DNA of 53,855 bases. It comes from Prevotella sp. Its GTDB lineage: Bacteria; Bacteroidota; Bacteroidia; Bacteroidales; Bacteroidaceae. Where the stretch lies: NCBI GenBank assembly GCA_022486815.1, contig JAKVJW010000018.1, positions 1-53,855 on the forward strand, given 5' to 3'. The notes under the pieces were generated by a model. That model ran no database searches, was not told where the DNA came from, and saw only the letters and a list, made by a program, of their open reading frames with translations. A program made the translations under genes and the position numbers. Positions 1-7,665 of the stretch are shown here, one piece after another. The stretch's first letter is position 1. Every line of letters begins with the position of its first letter.

Positions 1-713
1 AATTATTATGTAACAGTTGGAAAGATGAGCTGACGATGCTCTTACTCGGTGTAACAGGAGGATCACTTTATTTCGTAGCCGAAAATACAGCTATAAAACT
101 CACTTATGTCAATGATGTCTCTTTCATCATCTGTATGGCTCCCCTATTTACAACATTCCTGGCCATTGTCTTCCTGAAAAATGTCAATGCTTCAAAAAGA
201 CTCATCACCGGTTCTATTGTTGCTTTATTCGGAGTATCCATCGTCATCTTCAATGGCCATTTCGTCATGCATCTCAGCCCGTTAGGAGATGCCCTTGCAT
301 TATTAGCCTCTTTCTGCTGGGGAATATATAGTTTAATTATCAAACGTGTATCCGGCAGATACTCTGCTACTTTTATTACCAGAAAAGTATTCTTTTATGG
401 CATACTTACCATTCTTCCGACCTTCATACTCAAGCCCTGGAGCTTTCCTTTGTCCAATTTAGGGAAACCGGTCATCTGGTTGAATATTTTTTTCCTGGGA
501 GTAATCGCTTCATTTGCCTGTTACTTGATGTGGAATTGGTCTGTCAGGAAGATTGGAGCATTGAAGACCGCCAATTACAACTATCTGAATCCTATTTCTA
601 CCGTCATTCTCAGTGCTCTATTCTTAAAAGAGTCTATAACCCCTATCGCCTTCTTAGGCGGAATACTCATTCTTATTGGGATTTTCATATCCAATCGATC
701 CAATGGGATCTGA
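1..713 (+). CDS. EamA/DMT family transporter, 5'-truncated by window edge
   Basis: This is the C-terminal part of a drug/metabolite exporter of the EamA (DMT) superfamily in the inner membrane. The frame is open from the left edge (first full codon at base 3), so the ATG at 36 is internal: the residues before it (LLCNSWKDEL) align with CSNWKDEL in the paralogue that begins at 842. Hydrophobic segments alternate with short loops, and the protein ends with the typical last helices (YNYLNP, then a glycine-rich GGILILIG helix). It is followed 128 bases later by a close paralogue in the same direction, so this is a tandem duplication. The substrate cannot be told from sequence. Family assignment is firm; the exported compound is unknown. 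Confidence 0.9.
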   Translation, partial: LLCNSWKDELTMLLLGVTGGSLYFVAENTAIKLTYVNDVSFIICMAPLFTTFLAIVFLKNVNASKRLITGSIVALFGVSIVIFNGHFVMHLSPLGDALALLASFCWGIYSLIIKRVSGRYSATFITRKVFFYGILTILPTFILKPWSFPLSNLGKPVIWLNIFFLGVIASFACYLMWNWSVRKIGALKTANYNYLNPISTVILSALFLKESITPIAFLGGILILIGIFISNRSNGI

Positions 714-714
714 G

Positions 715-737
715 CCTGACCTTATCAGGAAAGTTTT
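715..737 (+). terminator. Weak intrinsic terminator after first EamA gene
   Basis: A 5-bp stem CCTGA/TCAGG with a 5-base loop lies directly after the stop codon and is followed by AAAGTTTTCTT. The stem is short, so termination is probably partial, but the second EamA gene has its own promoter. Confidence 0.3.
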
Positions 738-787
738 CTTAAGATTTCGATTCAATCTTCCCCACCGAATGAAATAGGGGCGCTAAT

Positions 788-820
788 TGTTTTCTGTTTT
801 TCTTTTTTTGCGTAACTTTG
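788..820 (+). promoter_or_regulatory. Bacteroidota-type promoter for second EamA gene
   Basis: The -7 box TAACTTTG at 813-820 matches the Bacteroidota consensus TAnnTTTG. The upstream box is a weaker TTGTTT near 788-793 at suitable spacing. Predicted start of transcription is about 827, leaving a leader of roughly 15 bases before the ATG at 842. Confidence 0.55.
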
Positions 821-841
821 CCCATGAGAAAGTAAAAAGAG

Positions 842-1828
842 ATGGAAAAAGGAACAAACGTACAAAAAGAGAGAGATTTACAGGAATTTACAATATCAGA
901 TAGTCTGTCAGAAGAGATCAGGGAAAGAACTAACAACAAGAAAGATAAAAACAAAATACTCGCCCATACTGTTGCAGTTGTCACCGTTGCCTGTTGGGGC
1001 TGCACTTTTGTAAATACCAAGTATCTGTTAAAGGATGGCCTGGAGCCACAAGAGATTTTTATCGTTCGTTTTCTATTAGCCTATCTTTGTATCTGGTGGA
1101 TTTCACCTAAAAAACTTTTCTGTTCCAACTGGAAAGACGAATTGATGATGCTGGTGCTTGGCGTTACCGGAGGATCATTGTATTTCCTTTCCGAAAATAC
1201 GGCAGTAGGTCTCACTTATGTCAATAACGTGGCTTTTATCGTCTGTACGGCTCCTTTGATTACAACTTGTCTGGCCATCGCATTCATAAAAAACATCAAG
1301 GCCTCACCCCGACTGATTATCGGTTCTCTTATGGCTTTAGCCGGAGTAGGAGCCGTCATATTCAATGGGCACTTTGTATTGCATCTCAGTCCAAAAGGAG
1401 ACGGCTTGGCACTTATAGCTGCTATCTGCTGGGCTGCTTACAGTCTGATAATGAAACGAGCATCCAAGAGGTATTCCTCAACATTTATTACCAGAAAGGT
1501 ATTCTTTTACGGTATCATCACCATCCTTCCCGTATTTCTGTTCCGGCACTGGAATTTTCCTTTATCACATTTCAAAGAAACGGAAGTATGGATGAACATT
1601 CTATTCTTAGGAGTAGTAGCCTCCTTTATCTGTTTTTTATCATGGAATTGGGTTATCGGAAAGATTGGGGCACTGAAATCCTCCAATTATATCTATTTGA
1701 ACCCGATAACCACGGTAATGGCAAGTGCACTGTTCCTTAATGAACCTCTGACACCTATAGCTTGTCTGGGGGGAGTACTGATTCTGATCGGTGTGTTCCT
1801 GGCTAACAATGCCAAACACTTAGCCTGA
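842..1828 (+). CDS. EamA/DMT family transporter, complete paralogue
   Basis: A 328-residue inner-membrane exporter with two EamA repeats. About 38 charged, soluble N-terminal residues precede the first membrane segment (LAHTVAVVTVACWGC). The remainder shows about ten hydrophobic segments, with TYVNNVAFI around the end of repeat one and ITRKVFFYGIITILP at the start of repeat two. It resembles the truncated protein upstream along its whole shared length, with roughly two thirds of residues identical by eye, so the pair arose by duplication. The ATG at 842 is the first usable start, because the ATG at 824 meets a stop after three codons. Its 3' end converges with the CDF gene only 8 bases away. 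Substrate unknown. Confidence 0.92.
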   Translation: MEKGTNVQKERDLQEFTISDSLSEEIRERTNNKKDKNKILAHTVAVVTVACWGCTFVNTKYLLKDGLEPQEIFIVRFLLAYLCIWWISPKKLFCSNWKDELMMLVLGVTGGSLYFLSENTAVGLTYVNNVAFIVCTAPLITTCLAIAFIKNIKASPRLIIGSLMALAGVGAVIFNGHFVLHLSPKGDGLALIAAICWAAYSLIMKRASKRYSSTFITRKVFFYGIITILPVFLFRHWNFPLSHFKETEVWMNILFLGVVASFICFLSWNWVIGKIGALKSSNYIYLNPITTVMASALFLNEPLTPIACLGGVLILIGVFLANNAKHLA

Positions 1829-1836
1829 ACGGATTA

Positions 1837-2805
1837 TTAAGGCAAATAAGTCGGAAGGTCCGGGTTTTCATATTTTCCATTCACTTTTACTGGTTCAAAA
1901 TGAATGGTAATAATTGTGTTTGAACCAAAACGCTTACGGAGCCTGTTCTCAATATGAGAAGAATGCTGGTGTGCCTCATAAAGGGTCAACTGCCCCGGCA
2001 TACGAAGATGCATCTCTATTGCAATCTCATCGCCAATACGACGTGTCCGGAGATTATGGATGCCACTTACACCTTGTTCACTTTTGGCTATGGCCACAAT
2101 TTCATTTTCAATGCTATCCGGAAGACTCTCGTCCAGAAGTTCTCCTGCTGACTGGCGGATTAATTTCCATGAAGTCACAATAATAAAGATACTGACCACA
2201 ATAGCAGCTATAGGATCCAGAACAGCCCATTTCTGACCGAGTATGATGGCACCACCTATGCCTAAGGCCGTTCCTACTGATGACAAAGCATCACTGCGAT
2301 GATGCCAGGCATTGGCTACTAAAGCTTCAGAATTAACTTTCCTTCCTGTAGCAGCCGTAAAGCGATAACACCATTCTTTAACGGCAACACTGACAAGAGC
2401 AGCTATAAGAGCTACGATACCGGGTTGTTTAAGAGGTACGCCATTGAAGGCTTTCCATGTTTTGGTCACTCCATTGAAACAAATCATCAGACCAACTCCT
2501 AAAAGGGCAATGCCTATAATTGCCGAAGCAAGAGTTTCATATTTTCCATGACCATAATCATGACCTTTATCTTTTGGTTTATTGCTTAGTTTGACAAATA
2601 CGAAGACAATGGCATCTGTGATGAAATCTGCCAGGGAGTGGAAGGCATCAGCAATCATAGCAGCAGAATGTCCTAGAATTCCGGCTACAAACTTGAATAC
2701 CATAAGGAAGATGTCTACTCCGCTTCCCTCCAGGGTCACCTTATAGATCTCATGCTCCCGTTTCTGCTCCTGAACGTTATTTTTCTCTTCTACATTCTGA
2801 ATCAT
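1837..2805 (-). CDS. Cation diffusion facilitator (CDF) divalent metal exporter
   Basis: A 322-residue CDF family antiporter, expected to export Zn2+ or a related divalent metal from the cytoplasm in exchange for protons. Membrane helices begin near residue 30. The metal-site signatures are visible as H56-xxx-D60 (FHSLAD) in helix 2 and H168-xxx-D172 (WHHRSD) in helix 5; an H-D/H-D site is the form usually seen in zinc transporters. A histidine-bearing loop HDYGHGKYE (about 82-90) follows helix 2. The C-terminal cytoplasmic domain (about 215-310) has the family's ferredoxin-like pattern ending in ITIHFEPV. It starts 23 bases after the flavodoxin-like gene, so the two are probably co-transcribed. 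Metal specificity is inferred. Confidence 0.92.
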   Translation of the reverse strand: MIQNVEEKNNVQEQKREHEIYKVTLEGSGVDIFLMVFKFVAGILGHSAAMIADAFHSLADFITDAIVFVFVKLSNKPKDKGHDYGHGKYETLASAIIGIALLGVGLMICFNGVTKTWKAFNGVPLKQPGIVALIAALVSVAVKEWCYRFTAATGRKVNSEALVANAWHHRSDALSSVGTALGIGGAIILGQKWAVLDPIAAIVVSIFIIVTSWKLIRQSAGELLDESLPDSIENEIVAIAKSEQGVSGIHNLRTRRIGDEIAIEMHLRMPGQLTLYEAHQHSSHIENRLRKRFGSNTIITIHFEPVKVNGKYENPDLPTYLP

Positions 2806-2828
2806 ACATACGTGATCTCTCCTTATCC

Positions 2829-3443
2829 TTATATAAAATTAGTCCAACAACGTTCTTCCGTTTCTGGAAGACCGTTTTGAGCCTGCTCTTTAGCAATAGC
2901 CTTGATGAGAAAAGCCATGTTGCGACCCAGCACACGCATGGTCTGGAGTCCTTCGTAATCCTTTTCTACTTCCTCTACCGTATTACCATGTACTTCATTC
3001 CAATACTGGCTGGATACCACCGGCATTTCTGTCATAGTAAAATACTTGTTGAGCATATCAATGGAAGCTATGGATCCGGCCCTGCGACAAGAAGCAACAG
3101 CAGTACCTACCTTCATCCGTTTGCTGAACTTAGTGCTCTTAAACAGGCGATCCATAAAAGATTTAAGGGTTCCCGTCGGTGAAGCGTAATAAACAGGTGT
3201 ACCGACTACGATACCGTCTGCTGCTTCAAACTTGGGTGCAACCTCATTGACGATATCATCAAAAACACACTTGCCTGTTGAATTACATTTGTTGCAAGCA
3301 ATACATCCATGGATCATCTTCTGACCAACATGGACCATCTCCGTGTCAATACCATTTTTATTTAAAGTAACTTCTATCTCATGAAGTGCGCGCCATGTGC
3401 AACCTTTCTGATGAGGGCTGCCATTGAATAATAATACTTTCAT
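2829..3443 (-). CDS. Flavodoxin-fold NAD(P)H-dependent FMN reductase with Cys cluster
   Basis: A 204-residue protein of the NADPH-dependent FMN reductase/iron-sulfur flavoprotein family. The N-terminus has a beta strand and phosphate-binding loop (LLFNGSPHQKG, residues 4-14) for FMN. A compact Cys motif follows (C47, C50, C53, C59), resembling the 4Fe-4S motif of iron-sulfur flavoproteins. The flavodoxin core continues with GIVVGTPVYYASPTG, a typical FMN-binding loop. It probably carries out electron transfer or quinone/nitro reduction in the cytoplasm. It has its own promoter and is the first gene ahead of the CDF transporter. Whether the Cys residues bind a cluster is an inference from spacing only. 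Confidence 0.85.
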   Translation of the reverse strand: MKVLLFNGSPHQKGCTWRALHEIEVTLNKNGIDTEMVHVGQKMIHGCIACNKCNSTGKCVFDDIVNEVAPKFEAADGIVVGTPVYYASPTGTLKSFMDRLFKSTKFSKRMKVGTAVASCRRAGSIASIDMLNKYFTMTEMPVVSSQYWNEVHGNTVEEVEKDYEGLQTMRVLGRNMAFLIKAIAKEQAQNGLPETEERCWTNFI

Positions 3444-3484
3444 ATTTTTGTTTTAAAGGTATGTTCGTGAGCGATTAAGAAAAG

Positions 3485-3514
3485 CAAAGTTAGTGAATTT
3501 ATTTGATTACCAAA
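3485..3514 (-). promoter_or_regulatory. Promoter for flavoprotein-CDF operon
   Basis: Read on the minus strand: TTTG (3511-3514), an 18-base spacer, then TAACTTTG (3485-3492). Predicted transcription start is near 3478, about 35 bases ahead of the ATG. Confidence 0.6.
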
Positions 3515-3674
3515 ATAAAATACTGAGAAAAACTTTAAATGGATAATCAGTTAATCCATATCAATCCAGAAACTTAAGAAGAATCTGAAAAGCAATATTT
3601 TAACTTACTTCAGATTCCTTTATTTACAGGATATCCGACAATATCAGTCCTACACCGCATAAAGGTCTGCAAAA

Positions 3675-3705
3675 TTGCAGATACAAAGAAAATTCAGTAT
3701 ATTTG
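3675..3705 (+). promoter_or_regulatory. Promoter for yfcE-GNAT operon
   Basis: TTGC at 3675-3678, a 19-base spacer and a perfect -7 box TATATTTG at 3698-3705. Transcription would start near 3712. The promoter lies inside a longer open frame that begins at 3675, which argues that translation starts at 3741 instead. Confidence 0.6.
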
Positions 3706-3740
3706 CAAGGTCATCTTATTTATTCATTAAAGACAAATAC

Positions 3741-4304
3741 ATGAGATATTTAATTCTTTCAGACATTCATGGATGTTTGCCTACTTTGCAGAAAGCACTA
3801 AATTTTTACAAGGAACAACGCTGTGACATGCTTTGCATATTGGGTGATATTCTCAATTACGGTCCACGCAACAGGCTTCCGAATGGTCTGAATCCAAAAG
3901 GCATTGCAGATACGCTCAATGATATGACAGATGAGATAATAGCCGTAAGGGGGAATTGTGACTCAGAGGTAGATCAGATGCTGCTCCAATTTCCGATTAT
4001 GCAACCTTATCTACTTCTCGTAGACGAAGGAAAGAAGTTACTGCTCACTCATGGTCATATCTATGACAAAACCCATCTCCCACCCGGACATTTCGATGCT
4101 GTATTTTATGGGCACACTCACTATTGGGAACTGACAGCCGGCAAACCGGAAGAAGGGATGAATCCGGCCATACCTGTAATCTGTAACACCGGTTCCATCA
4201 CTTTTCCCAAAGGAGGGAACCCACAGACATTTGCTGTCTATGAGGGTGGAAAGATCACTATTTATACTTTAAATGGTGAACCGCTCAAATCTCTTCAAAT
4301 CTAA
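3741..4304 (+). CDS. yfcE: YfcE-type metallophosphodiesterase
   Basis: A 187-residue cytoplasmic calcineurin-like phosphoesterase of the YfcE/MJ0936 type, which uses a dinuclear metal centre on phosphodiester substrates. Metal ligands are visible in order: D8-x-H10 (SDIHG), GD in LGDILNYGP, GNCD, the single His in LTHGH, and GHTH. The start at 3741 places the SDIHG motif at the usual distance from the N-terminus and lies downstream of the predicted promoter; the in-frame ATG at 3675 is part of that promoter and was rejected. The next gene begins 5 bases after the stop, so the two form an operon. The physiological substrate is unknown. Confidence 0.9.
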   Translation: MRYLILSDIHGCLPTLQKALNFYKEQRCDMLCILGDILNYGPRNRLPNGLNPKGIADTLNDMTDEIIAVRGNCDSEVDQMLLQFPIMQPYLLLVDEGKKLLLTHGHIYDKTHLPPGHFDAVFYGHTHYWELTAGKPEEGMNPAIPVICNTGSITFPKGGNPQTFAVYEGGKITIYTLNGEPLKSLQI

Positions 4305-4309
4305 CCAAT

Positions 4310-4900
4310 ATGAAGATCAGAAAAGGAAAAAGTGCAGAAAAAGATATTATCGCATCCCTGATTATGGAAGCAATGGATGCTGACTGCTGCCAACATCTGG
4401 CCGGTCCGGAACATTCATTGCAAGAATTCCATCAACTTATAAGCTTGTTGGTTGCTGAAGAAGAAAACCTGTACAGTTACCGGAATACACTTGTGGCAGT
4501 AGATGATGAAGGTCAAGTCATAGGAGCCTGTATATCCTACGACGGAGCCGATTTCAGACAACTTCGGATTCCTTTTATAAAACTCTCAAAGACCTATCTG
4601 GGAATGGACCACAGTGAGATGAAGGAAGAAACACAGGCTGGTGAACTATATGTGGACAGCCTGTGTGTGACAAAAAGATTCCGCCATCAAGGTGTTGCAA
4701 CTGCTCTACTGAAGGCAACTGAGGAAAAGGCCTGTCGGTCAGGAATAAAATATGTTGGACTGCTCGTAGACAAAGGTAACCCAAAAGCAGAGAAGTTGTA
4801 TCACACACTGGGTTTCCGATATGTGGAAGACACATCCTGGGCGGGACATCCTATGAAACATCTGATCAAGTCGGTAGCAGGACCCACAGCCAGGATTTGA
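4310..4900 (+). CDS. GNAT family N-acetyltransferase
   Basis: A 196-residue acyltransferase of the GNAT fold. The acetyl-CoA pyrophosphate loop is RHQGVAT, preceded by the strand YVDSLCVTKRFR. The typical motif B follows (KAEKLYHTLGFRYVED). The length and an acidic N-terminal half fit acetylation of a small molecule or an amino group of a protein; nothing in the sequence says which. It is co-transcribed with yfcE (5-base gap). The 3' end enters a roughly 200-base stretch before the next gene in which I see no second gene. Confidence 0.87.
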   Translation: MKIRKGKSAEKDIIASLIMEAMDADCCQHLAGPEHSLQEFHQLISLLVAEEENLYSYRNTLVAVDDEGQVIGACISYDGADFRQLRIPFIKLSKTYLGMDHSEMKEETQAGELYVDSLCVTKRFRHQGVATALLKATEEKACRSGIKYVGLLVDKGNPKAEKLYHTLGFRYVEDTSWAGHPMKHLIKSVAGPTARI

Positions 4901-5056
4901 AACAGGTCCGCCAGTTGTATAGTCCATACCAGTTTGTTGTCGGAAGTTGATTTCTATTATCAGAGCATCCTCTATCATTTTATAGTTCCTATCCTCAGAT
5001 TAAATACAAATTTGTTATACAAAGTTTCGTTTCTCTTGCCCAAATGAGAACAGGAT

Positions 5057-5087
5057 TTTGTCATTCTGATAAAATTCTGTTACTTTG
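5057..5087 (+). promoter_or_regulatory. Promoter of the ThiD-AraC/pdx locus with repeats in its spacer
   Basis: TTTG at 5057-5060, a 19-base spacer and TTACTTTG at 5080-5087. The spacer holds a direct repeat ATTCTG at 5063-5068 and 5074-5079, one helical turn apart (11 bases). A second direct repeat ATACAAA lies upstream at 5004-5010 and 5017-5023. Either could be an operator for the AraC-type regulator encoded downstream; this is inference. Confidence 0.55.
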
Positions 5088-5108
5088 CATCGGAACAGAA
5101 AACAGACA

Positions 5109-6044
5109 ATGACTACAATTCTGACCATAACAGGTTCTGACAGCACCGGAGGTTCTGGTGTACAGGCAGATATCAAAACCATATCGGCTCTCGGAGGATA
5201 TGCCTTATCGGCAATTACGTCCATCACGATTCAGAACACGCTGGGTATCCAGGCTTTCTATGATATTCCTGCTGAAACCGTCAAAGGACAGATGGAGGCA
5301 ATCATCAATGATATGCAACCGGATGTTGTAAAGATAGGTATGATTCGGAATATCAGTACATTACAGGCAATAGTTGGAGAACTCATTCAATATAGGCCCC
5401 AATATATCCTCTACGATCCGATCGTCTATTCGAGCAATGGAGACCAACTCATGTCGAATGATGTCATCTTGCAGATCCGTCACTTATTACTCCCCCTCTG
5501 TTCTATTGTCATCATGCGCAAGAATGAGTCAGAACTTATCCTGGGCAAAAACAGTTCGGTACATGTGCTGTATCTTGATGATCATCAGATACATGGACAG
5601 ACAAATGCTTTTTCATCAGCTATAGCAGTCTATCTGAGCAGGGGACTTTCCGAAGAAGAGGCTGTACGTGAAGCTCGTGACTACATCAATCTGCAGGTTT
5701 CACGTGCCCAGGGACCCCAAAGCAGAAGTACAGAACTTTACAATGAATTTGTAGACACGGTAGCCAGACATTTCCAAACAAACAGTGATGTGGCCTTCTA
5801 TGCCAACTGCCTCAATGTAAGCAGTCGGTATCTGGCACAGGTTACTCATCGGATATCAGGGAAATCTCCAAAGAACATTATTGATAAAACGGTTACGGAT
5901 GCAATAGAGATGGAATTGAAAACAACCCGCAAAACCATTCAGGAAATAGCCTATGATTTTCATTTTCTCTCACAAGCTCATTTCACCAAGTTTTTCAAGA
6001 AACAAACGGGACTGACTCCGGTAGCTTATAGAAAAGCGCATTGA
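5109..6044 (+). CDS. ThiD-like (HMP/pyridoxal kinase fold) domain fused to AraC DNA-binding domain; probable B6 regulator
   Basis: A 311-residue fusion. Residues 1 to about 215 resemble the ThiD/PdxK branch of the ribokinase fold: TGSDSTGGSGVQADIKT (8-24), IQNT (41-44) and VKIGMI (74-79). Residues about 223-311 are an AraC-type double helix-turn-helix ending FTKFFKKQTGLTPVAYRK. The region that should carry the anion-hole and catalytic loop GTGC reads HGQTNAFSS (162-170), so the catalytic Cys is absent, and the kinase core is shorter than the usual 260 or so residues. I infer a catalytically dead ligand sensor driving DNA binding. It lies 42 bases upstream of pdxS, which suggests control of vitamin B6 synthesis by a pyridine or pyrimidine ligand. 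The start at 5109 is chosen because the ATG at 5085 overlaps the -7 box. Automatic annotation would call it a ThiD kinase. Confidence 0.85.
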   Translation: MTTILTITGSDSTGGSGVQADIKTISALGGYALSAITSITIQNTLGIQAFYDIPAETVKGQMEAIINDMQPDVVKIGMIRNISTLQAIVGELIQYRPQYILYDPIVYSSNGDQLMSNDVILQIRHLLLPLCSIVIMRKNESELILGKNSSVHVLYLDDHQIHGQTNAFSSAIAVYLSRGLSEEEAVREARDYINLQVSRAQGPQSRSTELYNEFVDTVARHFQTNSDVAFYANCLNVSSRYLAQVTHRISGKSPKNIIDKTVTDAIEMELKTTRKTIQEIAYDFHFLSQAHFTKFFKKQTGLTPVAYRKAH

Positions 6045-6059
6045 ACATACTCGAGACAT

Positions 6060-6074
6060 ATCTTTAATAGATAA
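6060..6074. promoter_or_regulatory. Inverted repeat in the ThiD-AraC to pdxS gap
   Basis: TATCT-TTAAT-AGATA, a perfect 5-bp inverted repeat, 12 bases before the pdxS start. It could be an operator or a small hairpin in the transcript. The left arm also resembles a -7 box (TATCTTTA), but I see no upstream element at proper spacing. Confidence 0.3.
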
Positions 6075-6086
6075 AACAAATAACTA

Positions 6087-6962
6087 ATGAAAGAAGACAG
6101 ACAAACTTTAAACCGCAATTTGGCACAGATGCTGAAGGGCGGAGTAATTATGGATGTAACAACACCTGAACAAGCTAAAATAGCTGAAAAAGCAGGAGCT
6201 TGCGCAGTAATGGCTTTGGAAAGAATTCCCGCGGATATCCGTGCTGCCGGTGGTGTAGCCCGTATGAGTGATCCCAAAATGATAAAAGACATTCAAAAAG
6301 CAGTGTCTATTCCTGTTATGGCTAAATGTCGTATAGGCCATATTGCAGAAGCACAGATCCTGCAGGCTATTGACATCGACTATATAGATGAGAGTGAGGT
6401 ACTTTCTCCGGCAGATGATGTTTATCATATTGACAAGACCAAGTTTAATGTTCCTTTTGTCTGCGGTGCAAGAAATCTGAGTGAAGCACTACGCCGTATC
6501 GCTGAAGGTGCCACGATGATCAGAACAAAGGGAGAACCTGGGACAGGTGATGTCGTTCAGGCTGTAAAGCATATACGTATCATGCAAAGTGAGATCAGAC
6601 GCTTGTCCTCTATACAGGAAGATGAACTCTATGAGACTGCCAAAGATTTACAGGCCCCCTATTCTCTTGTGAAATATGTCCACGACCACAAGAAATTGCC
6701 GGTAGTCAATTTTGCAGCAGGTGGTGTTGCTACTCCTGCCGATGCAGCGTTGATGATGGAACTTGGTGCAGAAGGTGTATTTGTAGGAAGCGGTATCTTC
6801 AAAAGTGGTAATCCTGCTAAACGTGCTGCTGCTATCGTTCAGGCTGTAACCAACTATAACGACCCGAAGAAACTGGCCGAACTTTCTGAGGACCTTGGTG
6901 AGGCAATGGTTGGGATTAACGAAGAGGAGATATCTGTCTTAATGGCTGAAAGAGGGAAATAA
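6087..6962 (+). CDS. pdxS: Pyridoxal 5'-phosphate synthase, lyase subunit PdxS
   Basis: The 291-residue synthase subunit of the DXP-independent vitamin B6 pathway. It makes PLP from ribose 5-phosphate, glyceraldehyde 3-phosphate and ammonia delivered by PdxT, as a cytoplasmic dodecamer with 12 PdxT. The family's very conserved text is present throughout: [20 protein letters not shown] with D23, the ribose-phosphate lysine K80 in [11 protein letters not shown]148 in [10 protein letters not shown], and the phosphate-binding [12 protein letters not shown] and [11 protein letters not shown] loops. Full length, no defects. It is followed after 3 bases by pdxT and preceded by the ThiD-AraC fusion, its likely regulator. 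Confidence 0.98.
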   Translation: MKEDRQTLNRNLAQMLKGGVIMDVTTPEQAKIAEKAGACAVMALERIPADIRAAGGVARMSDPKMIKDIQKAVSIPVMAKCRIGHIAEAQILQAIDIDYIDESEVLSPADDVYHIDKTKFNVPFVCGARNLSEALRRIAEGATMIRTKGEPGTGDVVQAVKHIRIMQSEIRRLSSIQEDELYETAKDLQAPYSLVKYVHDHKKLPVVNFAAGGVATPADAALMMELGAEGVFVGSGIFKSGNPAKRAAAIVQAVTNYNDPKKLAELSEDLGEAMVGINEEEISVLMAERGK

Positions 6963-6965
6963 CAA

Positions 6966-7547
6966 ATGAAGATTGCAGTGTTGGCCCTTCAAGGAGCATT
7001 CATCGAACATGAGAAAATGTTGCAAGGACTTGGTGTCGAGACTTTTGAAATCCGGCAGTTGCACGATTGGCAACAGCAAAAGGATGCATTAATCATCCCG
7101 GGAGGAGAAAGTACAACACAACTCAAACTCCTCAAGGACCTTAATCTCCTGAAAACCATAAAGGACTCGATAGAAGACGGTCTCCCGGTCTTCGGTACGT
7201 GTGCCGGTTTGATTCTACTGGCTAAGAAAGTCATAGGAGAAGATTTTGACAGGATTTCCACGATGGACATTACCGTATGCCGCAACGCCTATGGCCGTCA
7301 GACAGGAAGTTTTTATACGGAGGCTCCTATTAAGAATATCGGCAATAAGATTCCGATGACCTTTATCCGTGCACCCTATATCAAGTCTGTTGCAGAAAAC
7401 ACAGAGGTACTTGCTACAGTAGAAGGACATATTGTCGCTGCGCGTGAAGGCAATCAATTTGTAACTGCTTTTCATCCAGAACTGAACCAGGATCCGACAA
7501 TACACAAGTTTTTCATTGAGCAAGTCTGCAAGAAGATAAAGGTCTGA
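6966..7547 (+). CDS. pdxT: Pyridoxal 5'-phosphate synthase, glutaminase subunit PdxT
   Basis: The 193-residue class I glutamine amidotransferase partner of PdxS; it hydrolyses glutamine and channels ammonia into the PLP synthase. The catalytic triad is visible as C79 in [12 protein letters not shown]170 and E172 in FHPEL. The oxyanion-hole and subunit-interface motif PGGEST is at 45-50. It starts 3 bases after the pdxS stop, the standard arrangement, and ends at a strong shared terminator with the convergent ATPase operon. Confidence 0.97.
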   Translation: MKIAVLALQGAFIEHEKMLQGLGVETFEIRQLHDWQQQKDALIIPGGESTTQLKLLKDLNLLKTIKDSIEDGLPVFGTCAGLILLAKKVIGEDFDRISTMDITVCRNAYGRQTGSFYTEAPIKNIGNKIPMTFIRAPYIKSVAENTEVLATVEGHIVAAREGNQFVTAFHPELNQDPTIHKFFIEQVCKKIKV

Positions 7548-7613
7548 AATATTGCCGGAAAATCAATTCTCGTCCAATCCTATCTGAAAGAAAAAGACCG
7601 GAAAAGAATAACA

Positions 7614-7647
7614 AAAAACGGAATGCATATCAATGCATTCCGTTTTT
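7614..7647. terminator. Bidirectional terminator between pdxT and atpG
   Basis: A perfect 15-bp stem AAAAACGGAATGCAT with a 4-base loop (ATCA), flanked by an A-tract on the left and a T-tract on the right, so it can end transcripts from both convergent operons. Confidence 0.9.
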
Positions 7648-7665
7648 AAATTGATCAGGAAAGGA

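Noticed and set aside
3675..3740. Longer N-terminus for the YfcE phosphodiesterase
   Set aside because: The extra 22 codons contain the promoter, and the family N-terminus matches the start at 3741.
4860..4910. tRNA-like fragment at the end of the GNAT gene
   Set aside because: GGACC/GGTCC pairing and a TTCAAAT loop look like a T-arm on the minus strand, but the stem does not pair and no cloverleaf forms.
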